DNA of 64,000 nucleotides from Diphasiastrum complanatum (taxonomy: Eukaryota; Streptophyta; Lycopodiopsida; Lycopodiales; Lycopodiaceae), in NCBI GenBank assembly GCA_029204225.1, contig CM055093.1, positions 46,730,854 through 46,794,853 of the forward strand, read 5' to 3'. The notes under the pieces are model-generated. The model saw only the letters and a program-made list of their open reading frames with translations. It was not told where the DNA came from and searched no databases. The position numbers were made by a program, and so were the translations under genes. The first letter of the stretch is position 1. Each line of letters starts with the position of its first letter. This document shows, in pieces, positions 1-9,843 of the stretch.

Positions 1-514
1 CTTTGCCTCCGCCTCCGCCCTGTCCCCTACCTCTCCCTCTCCCTCTCCCTCTCCCTCTCTCTTTCTGTTACAACCCCAACCCGCCGTAAACCGCCAGGTG
101 TCGGTTATCCAATAGGAACCGAACGTCACACGATCCACCTTGCCGTAGGATCCAATCCAGATCCACCCTTCGTTCCCTGGCCCGTGACTTGTAACAAGTA
201 AGATCCGACCTCCAACCCTGACAACGTCCCATACCAGTGCCAGAGCTATCAGCCATCTCCCACCTCAAGCTAGCACTTATCCCGGTTGTGCACAAGCCAC
301 CATCCACCTTCTCCTAGGTAGATAGAATGAATGCCAAAGTGAGACCTCCTCTCCTTGTATACCTCCAAGGAAGGAACCTCCAAGCCTAGCACACATCCTA
401 GATCACGACATGTGGCGACCATGCAGGTCCACGAGTCACTGGTCAAGTCAACGGGCCCAGTCGACGTTCAATTACAAGTTGGGTTTGGGACCCAAGGGAG
501 TTGGGTCCCTAACA
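1..514 (-). repeat. Ty3/gypsy 3' LTR, partial
   Basis: On the minus strand an LTR starts with TGTTAGGGACCC at 514, directly after a polypurine tract (plus-strand TTCCCTCCCCTT, 515-526). The other LTR end lies outside the window or is not recognisable. The far end holds a pyrimidine (CCTCTC)n run at about 28-62. No gene is seen in this stretch. Confidence 0.6.
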
Positions 515-1165
515 TTCCCTCCCCTTAAAAAGACTTCTCTTCTAAGGAAGGAAATCTGGGAATCTCAGTCTAAGGTCTCGTTCCTTTTCCCAAGTGTCCT
601 CGTCGTCAGAGCTTTCCAACGAACCAAGTACTCAGTTACCTGCCGGTTTCTGAGCCCATGTTGACGTACATCAACGATGGCTTGTGGTTCTGAGGGTACA
701 AAGGATGTCAAGTCCTCAAGCTGAACTAGATCATCTTGAAGAATCAAGTCATCCTTTCCACCAAGTCGTTCCTTTAAACGACTAATGTGAAAAAGTGGAT
801 GAACCTTCTTGACTCCTTGAGGAAGTTCTAGTTGGTAGGCATTCCGAACAGAAGGGCCCAGCATAATGAGGTGACAATACCTTAGAGTGTTTTGGGATCC
901 TAAGATATACCCACTCCCTCCTCATAGACCCTAGGTTGTCGCTTCTGATTAGCGTAAAACTGGGCTCTATCTTGAGCCGTTTTGTTGTTATCGCGAGCAA
1001 CAAGCAACATTTCTTGCATATCATGCAGGAAATAAACTGCTGCTTTAACCTTGAGGCTTTTGAGGCCAACCGAGATTGGAGCTCTAGGCTGGAAACCAAA
1101 CATCAGAGAAAGTGGACTAAAACTCGTTGGTGAATGTTTTGCACTATCATACGCAAATTCAATCA
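515..1165 (-). pseudogene. Ty3/gypsy pol 3' end: integrase C-terminus and chromodomain-like tail
   Basis: Minus-strand frames give the end of a Ty3/gypsy integrase (FAYDSAKHSPTSFSPL, FGFQPRAP) at about 900-1165. A linker and the usual gypsy tail follow (HPLFHISRLKERLG at about 780, then VTEYLVRWKAL at about 590), matching the chromodomain-like region that targets integration. The coding is split over at least two frames, so it is a pseudogene. The integrase is cut at 1165 by the copia element and resumes at 5492, where translation across the joint restores the expected family sequence (SDWERYLPM then IEFAYDSAK). This shows a nested insertion. Confidence 0.85.
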
Positions 1166-1605
1166 TGTAGGAAAGCAAGAGACAAGTCACCAAGATCTAG
1201 TTATCAATCAATCTCCACAAGAAACAAGAGAGAAGAGGCTGGGCGCCCAACTCTAAGAGAGGGAGAGAGAAAACAACAACAAGAGCAATGGAGAGCCAAC
1301 CTGTATAAAATGGAATACACAATGAGCATCTAAGTACTCTACCTGGATGTGACCAAATGCCACCAAACCCTAAGGTTAACCACTTACTAAATGTAGGGCA
1401 CCCCCAAAAGTCAAGATAGGGCCCCTAAACAAAATTAGACCTTTAAGGACCCGCGAGTCAGTACATGACCAAAATTGGGTCCAACTGAACTTAAGACAAA
1501 CTTAAGATGGCCTAAATAACTAAATACCCATGGTTACACAAATCTCGACCTTTTGGGTCAAAGTAACCTATGGATTAACTTCAGCATAGTCATTTATTTC
1601 TTACA
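1166..1605 (-). repeat. copia 1 3' LTR
   Basis: 440-bp LTR, plus-strand TGTAGGAAAG...TTTCTTACA, preceded by the target duplication AATCA at 1161-1165 and matching 5045-5486 with five substitutions and a 2-bp indel. Confidence 0.93.
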
Positions 1606-1613
1606 CCCTCCTT
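1606..1613 (-). promoter_or_regulatory. copia 1 polypurine tract
   Basis: The minus strand reads AAGGAGGG directly before the 3' LTR, the expected plus-strand primer position. Confidence 0.8.
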
Positions 1614-1674
1614 AAATGACAATGCAAAAACTGAAATCATCACTATGTAACAAAACCAACACGTGGTATCAAAT

Positions 1675-2393
1675 TTAAAGCTTTGCATAAAGCTTCAAAT
1701 CTGACTGTAGGCAACGCCTTAGTGAAGAGGTCCGCAATATTATCCTCCGTAGGACAATATTCAAGTAAAATGTCGCCATCATGAAGTCTCTCCCGAACAA
1801 AGTGATAATGGATCTCGGTGTTCTTTGTCTACGCATGAAAAACATGATTCCGTGCAATGGCAATAGCACTTTGACTATCACTCAAGATAAGAGTGGCTGA
1901 GGGCTCACCAAACTTCATGTCAACAAGTAGTCTTCTCAGCCATAAACACTCTGTCGTGGCTGAAAATATCGCTCTATATTCTGCCTCACTAGAAGAAGTA
2001 CTTGTACCTTTCAATGGTACCATCTGCCTTATACTTGATTTTGTATACCCATTTAGAACCAATTGCCTTCTTCCCATGAGGAAGAGCAACAAGAACCCAA
2101 ATCTGGTTCTTCATAAGTGAGTCATACTCATCTTGCATTGCATCCTCCCAACATTTTACTCCCTTGGCCTGCTCATAGAAAACAGGTTCTTCTGCAACAT
2201 CTCCATGAGATGTAAGAGCAAAATCTGAAAAATCAGCATAGTCCACTGATTTCGTAGAGGCACGTGTCTTTCCATCATAAAATGAACTTACTTTGCTGTC
2301 CCGCAAAGTTGACAGCAGCCACCGTGGGACTGTTTTGGGCTGTCCAACAGCCATGTCTCGTCTTACAATTTGCTGTCCAAGATCTTCCGACAC
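1675..2393 (-). pseudogene. copia 1 RT start fused by deletion to RNase H end
   Basis: From 2393 the minus strand has the linker and start of RT (WEDAMQDEYDSLMKNQIW, GSKWVYKIKYKADGTIERY). At about 2010 it jumps to the end of RNase H (STSSSEAEYRA, DSQSAIAIARNHVFHA) and, in another frame, HYHFVRERLHDGDILLEY and IADLFTKALP. The whole RT catalytic core and the first half of RNase H are missing. The joint shows the short overlap GGTACAAG, consistent with a microhomology deletion. A TAG also interrupts RNase H at about 1830. Confidence 0.87.
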
Positions 2394-2405
2394 CGCACTT
2401 GGCTA

Positions 2406-3323
2406 TCATTCATAAGGAGTTAATACTTTCAATGCTTTAGGAGGACAACGATTGCTTATGTATGGTGTCGTTATAACCGCTTCAGCCCAAAACTTGTGAG
2501 GCAGCCCCTTTGCTTTGAGCATGCAACGGGCTATCTCCATGAGTGTGCGATTCTTTCGCTCGGCAACACCATTTTGTTGAGGCGTAAAGGGAGTTGTCAT
2601 TTGATGTAGAATTCCCTTTTCTCGAAGAAATGCACCGAACGTATTCTTAATGTATTCCTCTCCTCGATCGGTGCGTAGGGTCTTCAAAGAATGCCCAAAC
2701 TGATTTTTCACCATTGCTAGAAAATCTTTGAAACGTTTAAAAACTTCCGATTTAGCCTTCATAGGATAGATCCATGTAAAACGGGAAAAGTCATCAATAA
2801 AAGTCACAAAATAGATGCACTTTCCAATGGATTCGGTCCTCATTGGACCACAAACATCACTATGAACCAAATCAAATTTATCAAGAACCCTTATAGTTCC
2901 ATCAATTGGAAAAGGTTTCCTTTGAAACTTTCCAAGTATGCACCCCTCGCATACATGCCCTTCCGGCTGCTCAATAGTAGAAATGTCTTCTACCATATTA
3001 AATGTCTTCAGCTTCTTCAAACTTGCAAAGTTGAGATGCCCAAACCTTGTGTGCCACAATTCAGCCAACTCCAATGATTGTGATGTAGAAGCAACAAGAC
3101 ATGTAGAGGGAATTCGTCGCTCATAGGTATCCATAATGAATAAGCCAACATGCATCGTTCCCGAAACAATAATCAAGAGTGATCTTTTAGGATCCTTGAC
3201 AAGAAACTTATCTTCTTTGAACTCAACAACTAGTCCTTGCTTCAACATAGTTGAAACCGAAAGAAGATTCTTCTTGATTCTCGGAACATAAAGCACATTC
3301 TTAATGTACTTTTTCTTCACCAT
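2406..3323 (-). pseudogene. copia 1 GAG-pre-integrase and integrase core
   Basis: A 305-residue frame carries the pre-integrase segment (LWHTRFGHLNFASL then CEGCILGKFQ, the HHCC zinc site) and the integrase catalytic core with its D, D and E (HSDVCGPM, LRTDRGEEY, PQQNGVAERKNRT). The core looks intact, but the frame stops at about 2406 where the integrase C-terminal domain should follow. The next readable frame is the linker before RT, so a deletion lies near 2400. Function would be joining the cDNA to host DNA. Confidence 0.88.
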
Positions 3324-3951
3324 TAGGCAAAATGATGGCTACAATTCCAATTCCATGAATAGAATAAGATGCATCATCCGTACATTGTACCTTACTTCCA
3401 TTTTGCACTTTTACTAATTTAGTAAATGCTTCTTTGCGAGAAGTCATATGACGAGTAGCACCACTATCAATCACCCATTCAATGGGCTGAAAATCAGCAA
3501 ATTGCAAAACAGAATCTGAATTCCTCATAGAGGTAGTAGTACTAGTAGAAGCAATATTAGACACAAAAGCATAGTCTTGGTTGAAGAGATCACCACTAGC
3601 TTCAAGCTCTTGCTCCAAAGTAGCAAGTGAAGCACTAGTATCAATTCCTTTACTCTCCTCTTTCGCAAGCTTCTTCTTACAATCCTTGATGAAGTGCCCA
3701 TACCTTTTGCAATAATGGCACTTCCCTTTCTTCTTTTGAGTGTTGACATCTTGACCTCCAACGGGCTTTTGCTCATCCTTGGAAGGAGGCTTCCCCTTTC
3801 CTTTTGACTTGCCTTTGCCCTTGCCTTTCGTGAAGAAAGCTTGATCTTGTTGAGTGTCACCCGCAAAGTTTTGCCTCGTTAGCTCCTCTTGAAGAAGCAG
3901 CCCAACAAGTTCATCAAAGGAGAGTTGCTGTCCCCTAAGAGAGATACTCAA
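3301..3951 (-). pseudogene. copia 1 gag zinc knuckle and aspartic protease
   Basis: A 216-residue frame holds the gag C-terminus (LSFDELVGLLLQEEL), a Lys/Gly-rich stretch, a complete CCHC knuckle (CHYCKRYGHFIKDC, about residues 92-105) and the protease active site (WVIDSGATRHMT, about 158-169). Knuckle and active site look intact. The frame breaks after about residue 214 and the polyprotein continues in the next frame at 3323. In life this region packages RNA and cleaves the polyprotein. Confidence 0.88.
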
Positions 3952-4387
3952 AGATGAAACAAATGGAAGATAAGAAGATAAATGACTCTATACATAGTAT
4001 AAAGTGTATCCCACGCACTTTTAGATGTCTTACAAGACCTAATATGAGGTAAGATAGATCTTTTCACAGCAAGAGCAACCATAGAATGTGCTTGTGCATC
4101 CCTTCTATCCACTTCTTTTGTTCTTCCGAAGATGTAGAAGATGTTGATGATGATGATCCACGAGGTGTAGGAGGTGCCCAAGACGGAGGCCTTTCCTCAT
4201 CACCATTGACCAAATCCCACAACCCTTTCGCTATGAGAAGATTCTTCATCATGTAACTCCACAAGGAGTAGTTTGTGCCATCCAACCGATCTTCACTAAA
4301 CAAAGAACCGATAGCTTCCGATTCTTTAGCTATTACCTCCAACAAAATTTCAGCTTGTAGTAGATAGGAAAGAGAGCCTTTCCACAA
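3948..4387 (-). pseudogene. copia 1 gag N-terminal region
   Basis: Minus-strand frames from 4387 give a typical copia gag start with LDGTNYSLWSYMMKNLL and GLWDLVNG. A Ser/Thr-rich insert follows, and a second frame has SKSAWDTLYTMY. The conserved Trp of the YxxW motif is present, unlike in the gag copies near 54-55 kb. A frameshift at about 4100-4180 separates the two parts, so no continuous gag remains. In these elements gag forms the virus-like particle in the cytoplasm. Confidence 0.8.
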
Positions 4388-5032
4388 CCAAACCTACTCA
4401 AAAATTTGCAGCAAACAAAGAGTTGAAAGTAGGAGCACAAGATGTCTTTCAATCTGCAACCAAAGTGCCCAAAAGATAATGGATAGATGGCTGTCTTTTT
4501 GCACAAGAAAACCAGCTTCTTGAAAATTAGGTTAGCTTCAATTGAAGCCTACACCGAAACCCAATTAGGAAGCCAAATAGTGTGATCAACACACACTCCA
4601 ATAGGGTTGTTGAAAGCACCCTACTACTTGCTGAGAATCTGCAAATTTCCAGCCACAAGTTGACCTAACCCTGAATAGGGTTTGCTGAATTTTGGGCGCC
4701 CTCCTACACATGCAAACCTGAAAACGAAAATAGCAAGATAAGGCGACACCACAACCAAAAATCAGTTGCAGATTTTTGGGCGCCCTCCTCCAAACAAAAC
4801 TTGCTGAAAACTGGTTGCATAAAAATCAGATTTGAGATTCTGATTTTTGGGTGCCAAAAATTGCTCCTCCAAGATCTCTGATGGCCGCCCTCCTTCAACC
4901 TGAAAAGAGACAAAAAAGCTGATCCAAACTCCACTTGAAAAGATCAGCAAGATGCTGAAATTTCACAGCAAAAGGCAGAGAAGCTCCTCTTCTGGTAGGG
5001 CGCCAACAAACAAGCTTGTTGTAGATCCGGTA
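4388..5032 (-). other. copia 1 5' leader
   Basis: Untranslated stretch between primer site and gag. It contains several imperfect copies of a motif with TTTTTGGGCGCCCTCCT and CTGAAA (around 4690, 4775, 4850), so it is internally repetitive. No gene is seen in it. Confidence 0.6.
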
Positions 5033-5044
5033 GCTCTGATACCA
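5033..5044 (-). promoter_or_regulatory. copia 1 primer binding site
   Basis: The minus strand reads TGGTATCAGAGC immediately inside the 5' LTR. It is complementary to the 3' end of plant initiator methionine tRNA, the usual Ty1/copia primer. Confidence 0.92.
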
Positions 5045-5486
5045 TGTAGGAAAGCAAGAGACAAGTCACCAAGATCTAGTTATCAATCAATCTCCACAAG
5101 AAACAAGAGAGAAGAGGCTGGGCGCCCAACTCTAAGAGAGAGAGAGAGAGAAAACAACAACAAGAGCAATGGAGAGCCAACCTGTATAAAATGAAATACA
5201 CAATGAGCATCTAAGTACTTTACCTGGATGTGACCAAATGCCACTAAACCCTAAGGTTAACCACTTACTAAATGTAGGGCACCCCCAAAAGTCAAGATAG
5301 GGCCCCTAAACAAAATTAGACCTTTAAGGACCCGCGAGTCAGTACATGACCAAAATTGGGTCCAACTGAACTTAAGACAAACTTAAGATGGCCTAAATAA
5401 CTAAATACCCATGGTTACACAAATCTCGACCTTTTGGGTCAAAGTAACCTATGGATTAACTTCAGCATAGTCATTTATTTCTAACA
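5045..5486 (-). repeat. copia 1 5' LTR
   Basis: 442-bp LTR, plus-strand TGTAGGAAAG...TTTCTAACA, nearly identical to 1166-1605. Being on the right of a minus-strand element, it is the promoter-side LTR. It includes a GA-rich run near 5140 and is followed by the target duplication AATCA. Confidence 0.93.
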
Positions 5487-5600
5487 AATCATTGGAAGGT
5501 ACCTTTCCCAATCCGACTATCTTCTGGAAACATATGTCTGAAATTCGTCTGCAAGGGTGTGCCTATTCTTGGCGGAAGTGCGCTACACTATGCATTCAAT
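5487..5600 (-). pseudogene. Ty3/gypsy integrase, continuation upstream of copia 1
   Basis: After the target duplication the minus strand gives TLADEFQTYVSRR, a stop, then SDWERYLPM. These join in frame to the integrase residues left of copia 1. Homology fades beyond about 5600, where a different repeat begins. Confidence 0.75.
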
Positions 5601-5639
5601 TGCAGGACCTAGATAAGAGGCTATCGATCACAGACATTG

Positions 5640-5960
5640 CAACAATCAATCAAACAATAACAGATGCAACACAAGAATCACAGTTGGAAGAACAGAAAGT
5701 ATTTTGTATTTTGATTTGTTTTAGAGTGAGTCGCCAGTGTCTCGCTCGTTGGCGGCCTGACGCTCCTCTTACAATGCTGTATCTGCTTCTTTGTAGATCT
5801 CTATGCTATTGCACGCATTGCATACTTTTATTCTGAATTCTAACGTATACTTATGTCCCACCAGGTGAGATTACAAGATAGATTAACTAATCATTACAAG
5901 AGAGGTTTACGCTAAACTATTAGTTAACCGTGTCTCTCTCGCAACGTTACTTTGGCGGCT
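5640..5960 (+). repeat. LTR-like repeat, copy 1 (family E)
   Basis: This stretch, including GTGTCTCGCTCGTTGGCGG (about 5738-5756), is clearly similar to the reverse complement of about 59330-59640. Both translate to a RQCLARWR-like string in one frame, but the resemblance is at DNA level. It looks like part of an LTR or untranslated repeat of one retrotransposon family. No gene is seen. Confidence 0.55.
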
Positions 5961-6049
5961 GAGTGTGATAGCACAAAGCTTCATGCTTGTTGAGCTGGAG
6001 GCCGATAACTCGACTTTCCCGACGATTGGTTTTGCACGAGGTCCGTCTT

Positions 6050-6260
6050 TAGCACTTGTCGGTCACTTCGATGTTGATGACTTCGGTGACTTCAACTTCA
6101 AGGAATGGTTGCATGAGCCCTTGTCGGTCACTTCGATGTCGATGACTTCGGTGACTTCGACTTCAGCTATGGTTGCATGAGCACTCGTCGGTCACTTCGA
6201 TGTCGATGACTTCGGTGACTTCAACTTCGACTTCGGGGAATGCCAAGGACTGGTTGCATG
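6050..6260. repeat. Three-copy tandem repeat, unit about 62-75 bp
   Basis: Three successive copies contain GTCGGTCACTTCGATGT, GATGACTTCGGTGACTTC and GGTTGCATGAG. They start near 6055, 6121 and 6186. The array lies just outside the polypurine tract of the copia end at 6279, so it probably sits in that element's 3' LTR, where tandem enhancer-like repeats are common. Confidence 0.75.
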
Positions 6261-6278
6261 AGTTCACCATTTCCAACA

Positions 6279-6604
6279 CTCCCTCTTGAACGATGCAACC
6301 TTTTTGCTTATCCAATTCCCATTGATCTTATGTGCTTTGTAAACAGTGGCTTGTCTAGTGGCTTCGTCAGCAAATCTACAATCATTTCTTCTGATTTTAT
6401 GAATTCAACACTGAGCTCTCCTTCCGAGATCAGATCTCGAATGTGATGGTACTTCAGAGGTATATGTTTGGTTTTTGAGTGAAAGACTGGATCCTGGGCT
6501 AAGTATATCGCACTCTGAGAATCCATCTTCATGATGGAGGGGTCTTCCTGCTGTATGCCAATTGCCTCCAACATCATTTGTAACCACATTACCTTTTTTG
6601 CCAC
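6279..6604 (-). pseudogene. copia RNase H C-terminus and 3' end (probably copia 3)
   Basis: The minus strand has a good RNase H end: MLEAIGIQQEDPSIMKMDSQ, then FHSKTKHIPLKYHHIRDL and IVDLLTKPLDKPLFTKHI. A polypurine tract (plus CTCCCTCTTGAA, 6279-6290) follows before an LTR ending in TTTCCAACA at 6278. The protein differs from the RNase H fragment at 6605-6816, so two elements meet at about 6604. Position and strand suggest it is the far end of copia 3 (9844-12027), with the middle lost. That assignment is inference. Confidence 0.7.
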
Positions 6605-6816
6605 CTACGATAATGAAACACCGGATTCTTCGCAAGCTGAATGCAACTCTGATTGTCACACCAAAGTACTGTAGGTTCAACTTGTTCTATATGAAGATCT
6701 TTTAGAATCCTTCGTAACCAAATTGCTTCACAAGTCTAGATAAAGCAATCGTTGGTTGCTTTTTACTACTCCAAGATATAGCTCCAGTTCCAAGATTAAA
6801 TGTATATTCTGTACTT
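6605..6816 (-). pseudogene. copia 2 RNase H remnant
   Basis: The minus strand gives FNLGTGAISWSSKKQPTIAL, a frameshift, then WLRRILKDLHIEQVEP and CDNQSCIQLAKNPVFHYR. RT residues 60-70 codons upstream of the catalytic motif (ending QAPRA at 6829) join directly to this piece, so the YVDD core is deleted. Confidence 0.78.
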
Positions 6817-6828
6817 GACCTTCTATCT

Positions 6829-8165
6829 TCATGCTCTAGGTGCTTGTTTCAATCCATATAATGCTTTCTTTAACTTGCAAACCAAGTGCTCTTTGCCTTC
6901 GACCTCATAAGCCTGAGGGTGCTCAAGATAAACCTCCTCTTCAAGGTAACCGTTCAAGAAAGCACTCTTGACATCCATTTGTTGAAAATCCCATCCAAAA
7001 TAAGATGCAATCGCCAAAACACTCAAAGTATTCATTTTAGCAACATGTGCGAAAGTATCTTCGTAGGAAATTCCGTCCCTCTGAGCATAGCCTTTGGCTA
7101 CTAATTTGGCTTTATACTTATCTATAGAACCATCAGACTTAAACTTGGTTCTATAAATCCACTTGCAACCAATTAGTTTCTTACCTGCTGGAAGTTCAAC
7201 AAGATCCCATGTCTCGTTTTTCATAATAGAACTGTACTCCTCATCCATAGCAGTCTTCCAAACTTGTTCCTTAGCAGCATTTTCATAAAATAAAGGATAC
7301 TTAGAATCCAATACTGAAGCCATAAATGCATAATGTGTTTCTTCACCAGCTTCACGAAAGTATCCACCTGAACGTGTCAATCTCTTACCTCCTTGTTGAC
7401 TCGATTCTCCCTCATCCAAGATTTGACTATCTTGTATAGTCTTACAATACCATCTTGGTAATTTCTTTGTAGGTGACATAGAAGGAGAATATGTATCAAT
7501 TACTCTTGACCTTTCCTTTCGTTTAACAAGATCCACCTGTGTGCTCACCCTTGGTTCAATTTGTGTAGAAGCTGTATCACATGCACATGTATCTTTCTGA
7601 ACATCATCTATAATCGGAGTTTTTGATGTAGGAGAAAATACATCTTCCTCGTGATCTTCTAGGTTAGAAGACTCATCTTCTTTGAACACAACATCCCTGC
7701 TCATAATCACCTTCTTACTGGTAAGATTATGAAGGTGATATACCTTCTCTTCCTCATCATAACCAAGGAATAAACACTTGATTGCCTTTGAATCAAGTTT
7801 TTGACGATGATCTTTAGGAACATGAGCATATGCAATACAACCAAAAACTCGTAGATGATCCACTTTAGGTTTTATACCTGGGAAAGCTTCTTCTAGAGTT
7901 CGATTGAGAACGACTTTTGTAGGACTTTTGTTGAGTAAGTAATCTGCTTTACAAACTGCTTTGCCCCACAAATGATTCTTGAGGTTCTTACCTCGTAGCA
8001 TGCTTCGAGCACTCTCCACAATGGACCTGTTCTTTCTCTCGGCTACTGCATTATGCTGCGGTGTATTTGTCGAAGCAAATTGTCTCTTGATTCCATGTTC
8101 TTTGCAAAATTCCTGGAACTCTGTAGATGTGAACTCACCTCCCTTATCTGAACGTAGAATCTTTA
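6829..8165 (-). pseudogene. copia 2 integrase C-terminus and RT N-terminal half
   Basis: A long frame of 396 residues (8019-6829) covers the end of integrase (SARSMLRGKNLKNHLWGKAV, then LRVFGCIAYAHVPKDHRQKL), the acidic linker and the RT start. RT residues are NETWDLVELPAGKKLIGCKW, LVAKGYAQ and DVKSAFLNGYLEEEVYLEHP. The last string contains the first RT catalytic Asp (motif A). Just upstream, at about 8020-8165, the same frame with a break has the third integrase acidic residue in NAVAERKNRS. The frame ends at GLKQAPRA, after which the RT core is missing. Confidence 0.87.
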
Positions 8166-8172
8166 TTTGCTT

Positions 8173-8780
8173 TCATGTTTGCTTCTCAACAAGTGATTTG
8201 AATTGAGTAAAGAACTTAAAAGCTTGACTCTTATACTTAAGCAAGTATATCCATACCTTCCTAAAATCATCCACAAATATCATTAAGTAGGATGCTCCCC
8301 CTATAGACGTAGTCTGCATGAGACCACATAAGTCTGTATGAACAAGCTCCAAGATCTCCTTGGCTCTATATGCTCCATCTTTAGGAAATTGCATACGATG
8401 ATGCTTGCCCATAACACATTCTTCACAGATTTTTTTCGAAGATACAATATTAGGTAATCCTATTACCATATTATTGCCTTTTAGAACCTGTAAAAAAACT
8501 TTTATAATTCAGATGTCCAAACCTTTCATGCCACATCCTGCTCTCCATGCTATCAGAAGCTACACAAACTTGATGATCCGATGTAGACGCATCAAGTTTG
8601 TAAAGTCGACCTTCCAAAGAGCCTTTGACCACAACTTTGTAACCTTTGTTTTTTCTTTGATGAGACACTCCTGATCATCAAACTCAACTTTCATATTTTG
8701 TTAGTAAATTTTTCTTTAAACCTGGAACATAGAGAACATGCTTAATTTCTCCTATATTCCTTGAAGGTAAATGTACTCTC
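8173..8780 (-). pseudogene. copia 2 pre-integrase zinc site and integrase start
   Basis: Two frames hold MWHERFGHLNYKS (about 8530), CEECVMGKHHR (about 8420) and HTDLCGLMQTTSIGG (about 8320), which is the first integrase Asp region, followed by FVDDFRKVWIYLLKYKSQAF. A frameshift at about 8470 splits the zinc site. The order and spacing are normal for copia. Confidence 0.83.
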
Positions 8781-8788
8781 ACTGTACC

Positions 8789-9366
8789 TCAACCTTTGAT
8801 GTCGTAAGAAGAATTGTCTCCAAGCTTGACATGTGCATTTACACCACTGTCATCAAACTGTGTAAACCACTCACGATGTGGTGTCATGCGTTGCGTTGCT
8901 TCAGAATCAATGTACCAACAGTCTTTAGAGTTCTCTGATGTTGAAGCTGAGAATAACTCATAGCATCCCACAACTTCACTTTTGTCTTTGTCTTCAATTA
9001 AGTTGCCTGATTGCTTCTTCTTGTCCTGGATGCCTTCTTTTTCCTGCACTCAAACGCAAAGTGACCATATTTACCACAAAAGTTACGATTGCCATTTCTC
9101 TTTGGATTGGACTTGGAACTGTGTCCTTTTTCCGAATTGTCCTTGCTTTCCTGCTTCTGATTCTTTTTACCTCCTTTCTTTATGCCCTTCTTACCTTGAT
9201 TCTTGGTAAAGAAACTCAACTCCTTGAAATCTTCCCTAGACATCAAGTTTTGTCTTTGTAATTTTTCTTGAAGTAGCAATCCATTTAGCTCGTCGAATGT
9301 CGGCGATCTTTCCCTCAAACTTAGTGTCATAACAAAGTTTTGATATTGAAATGGTAAGCTATTCAA
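8789..9366 (-). pseudogene. copia 2 gag C-terminus and protease, both with altered key residues
   Basis: Gag reads SLRERSPTFDELNGLLLQEK, a Lys-rich stretch and a zinc knuckle read as RNFCGKYGHFAFEC, where the first Cys of the CCHC is Arg. In the next frame the protease motif is WYIDSEATQRMT, where the usual DSGA is DSEA. The gag N-terminal half is missing between 9367 and the primer site. These changes argue that the copy has long been inactive. Confidence 0.82.
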
Positions 9367-9520
9367 AACAACTTGTACAAGGGATCAAGTACAATTTCCC
9401 CTATTATCAAGACACTTGCACCAGATGTGACCTGCAACGGATGTGACTTGCACCAGATGTGACCTGCAGCGATGAACTTCTGCAGTAATTTCTTCCGTAG
9501 ATGCTGATCTTAGTAAGATG

Positions 9521-9532
9521 GCTCTGATACCA
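9521..9532 (-). promoter_or_regulatory. copia 2 primer binding site
   Basis: The minus strand reads TGGTATCAGAGC next to the LTR at 9533, complementary to the 3' end of initiator methionine tRNA. Confidence 0.88.
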
Positions 9533-9843
9533 TGTTAGAATCCAAGTGATTCTCAATTCAGAGTAGACTAAACTTATTTGTGCTCACACAAAACACCAAA
9601 CTCAAATGGAAAATGAAACTTTATTGAGGAAGAAGAGATTACAAGCTATGCTTCATAAGCAATGAACCGAATTAATGAAGGAGGTTAAAGCAAAAGCTAT
9701 TTGCCTACTATACCATTTGGTAAAAGCATCACAAGTATTCTATACTATTCTACCAAAATTGATACTAAAAATAGAAATTGGCCTTTGAACTAGCTCGCAG
9801 GCTGGCCTCTACAATGAATTAATTAATCCATTAATTCCTAACA
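9533..9843 (-). repeat. copia 2 5' LTR
   Basis: 311-bp LTR with matching ends TGTTAG...CTAACA. No second copy is found on the other side of the element within this window. It ends against sequence of copia 3. Confidence 0.8.

Larger units (their letters stand above)
1166..5486 (-). mobile_element. Ty1/copia LTR retrotransposon (copia 1), structurally complete, RT-deleted
   Basis: This is a 4.3-kb element with two LTRs (440 and 442 bp), TG...CA termini, a primer binding site, a polypurine tract and a perfect 5-bp target duplication AATCA (1161-1165 and 5487-5491). It reads right to left: gag, zinc knuckle, protease, integrase, then only the edges of RT and RNase H. I count five substitutions and one 2-bp indel between the LTRs, so the insertion is young. 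The lost RT core means that, if this copy moved in its present form, RT must have come from another element. Coding is also broken by frameshifts in gag and between protease and integrase. Confidence 0.93.
6605..9843 (-). mobile_element. Ty1/copia element (copia 2), 3' end truncated
   Basis: It runs right to left from a 311-bp 5' LTR (9533-9843) and primer site through gag, protease, integrase and RT start to a short RNase H piece. Its own 3' LTR is absent: RNase H runs into the RNase H of another copia at about 6604. The RT core is missing at about 6817. Its right end abuts copia 3 coding sequence, suggesting insertion into that element followed by deletion of one side. Confidence 0.82.

Noticed and set aside
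5018-5044. tRNA-like gene at TGGTATCAGAGC sites
   Set aside because: These 12-13-bp matches are retrotransposon primer sites; no cloverleaf surrounds them.
6050-6260. CRISPR-like array
   Set aside because: Three adjacent tandem units without spacers, in a plant LTR; not a CRISPR.
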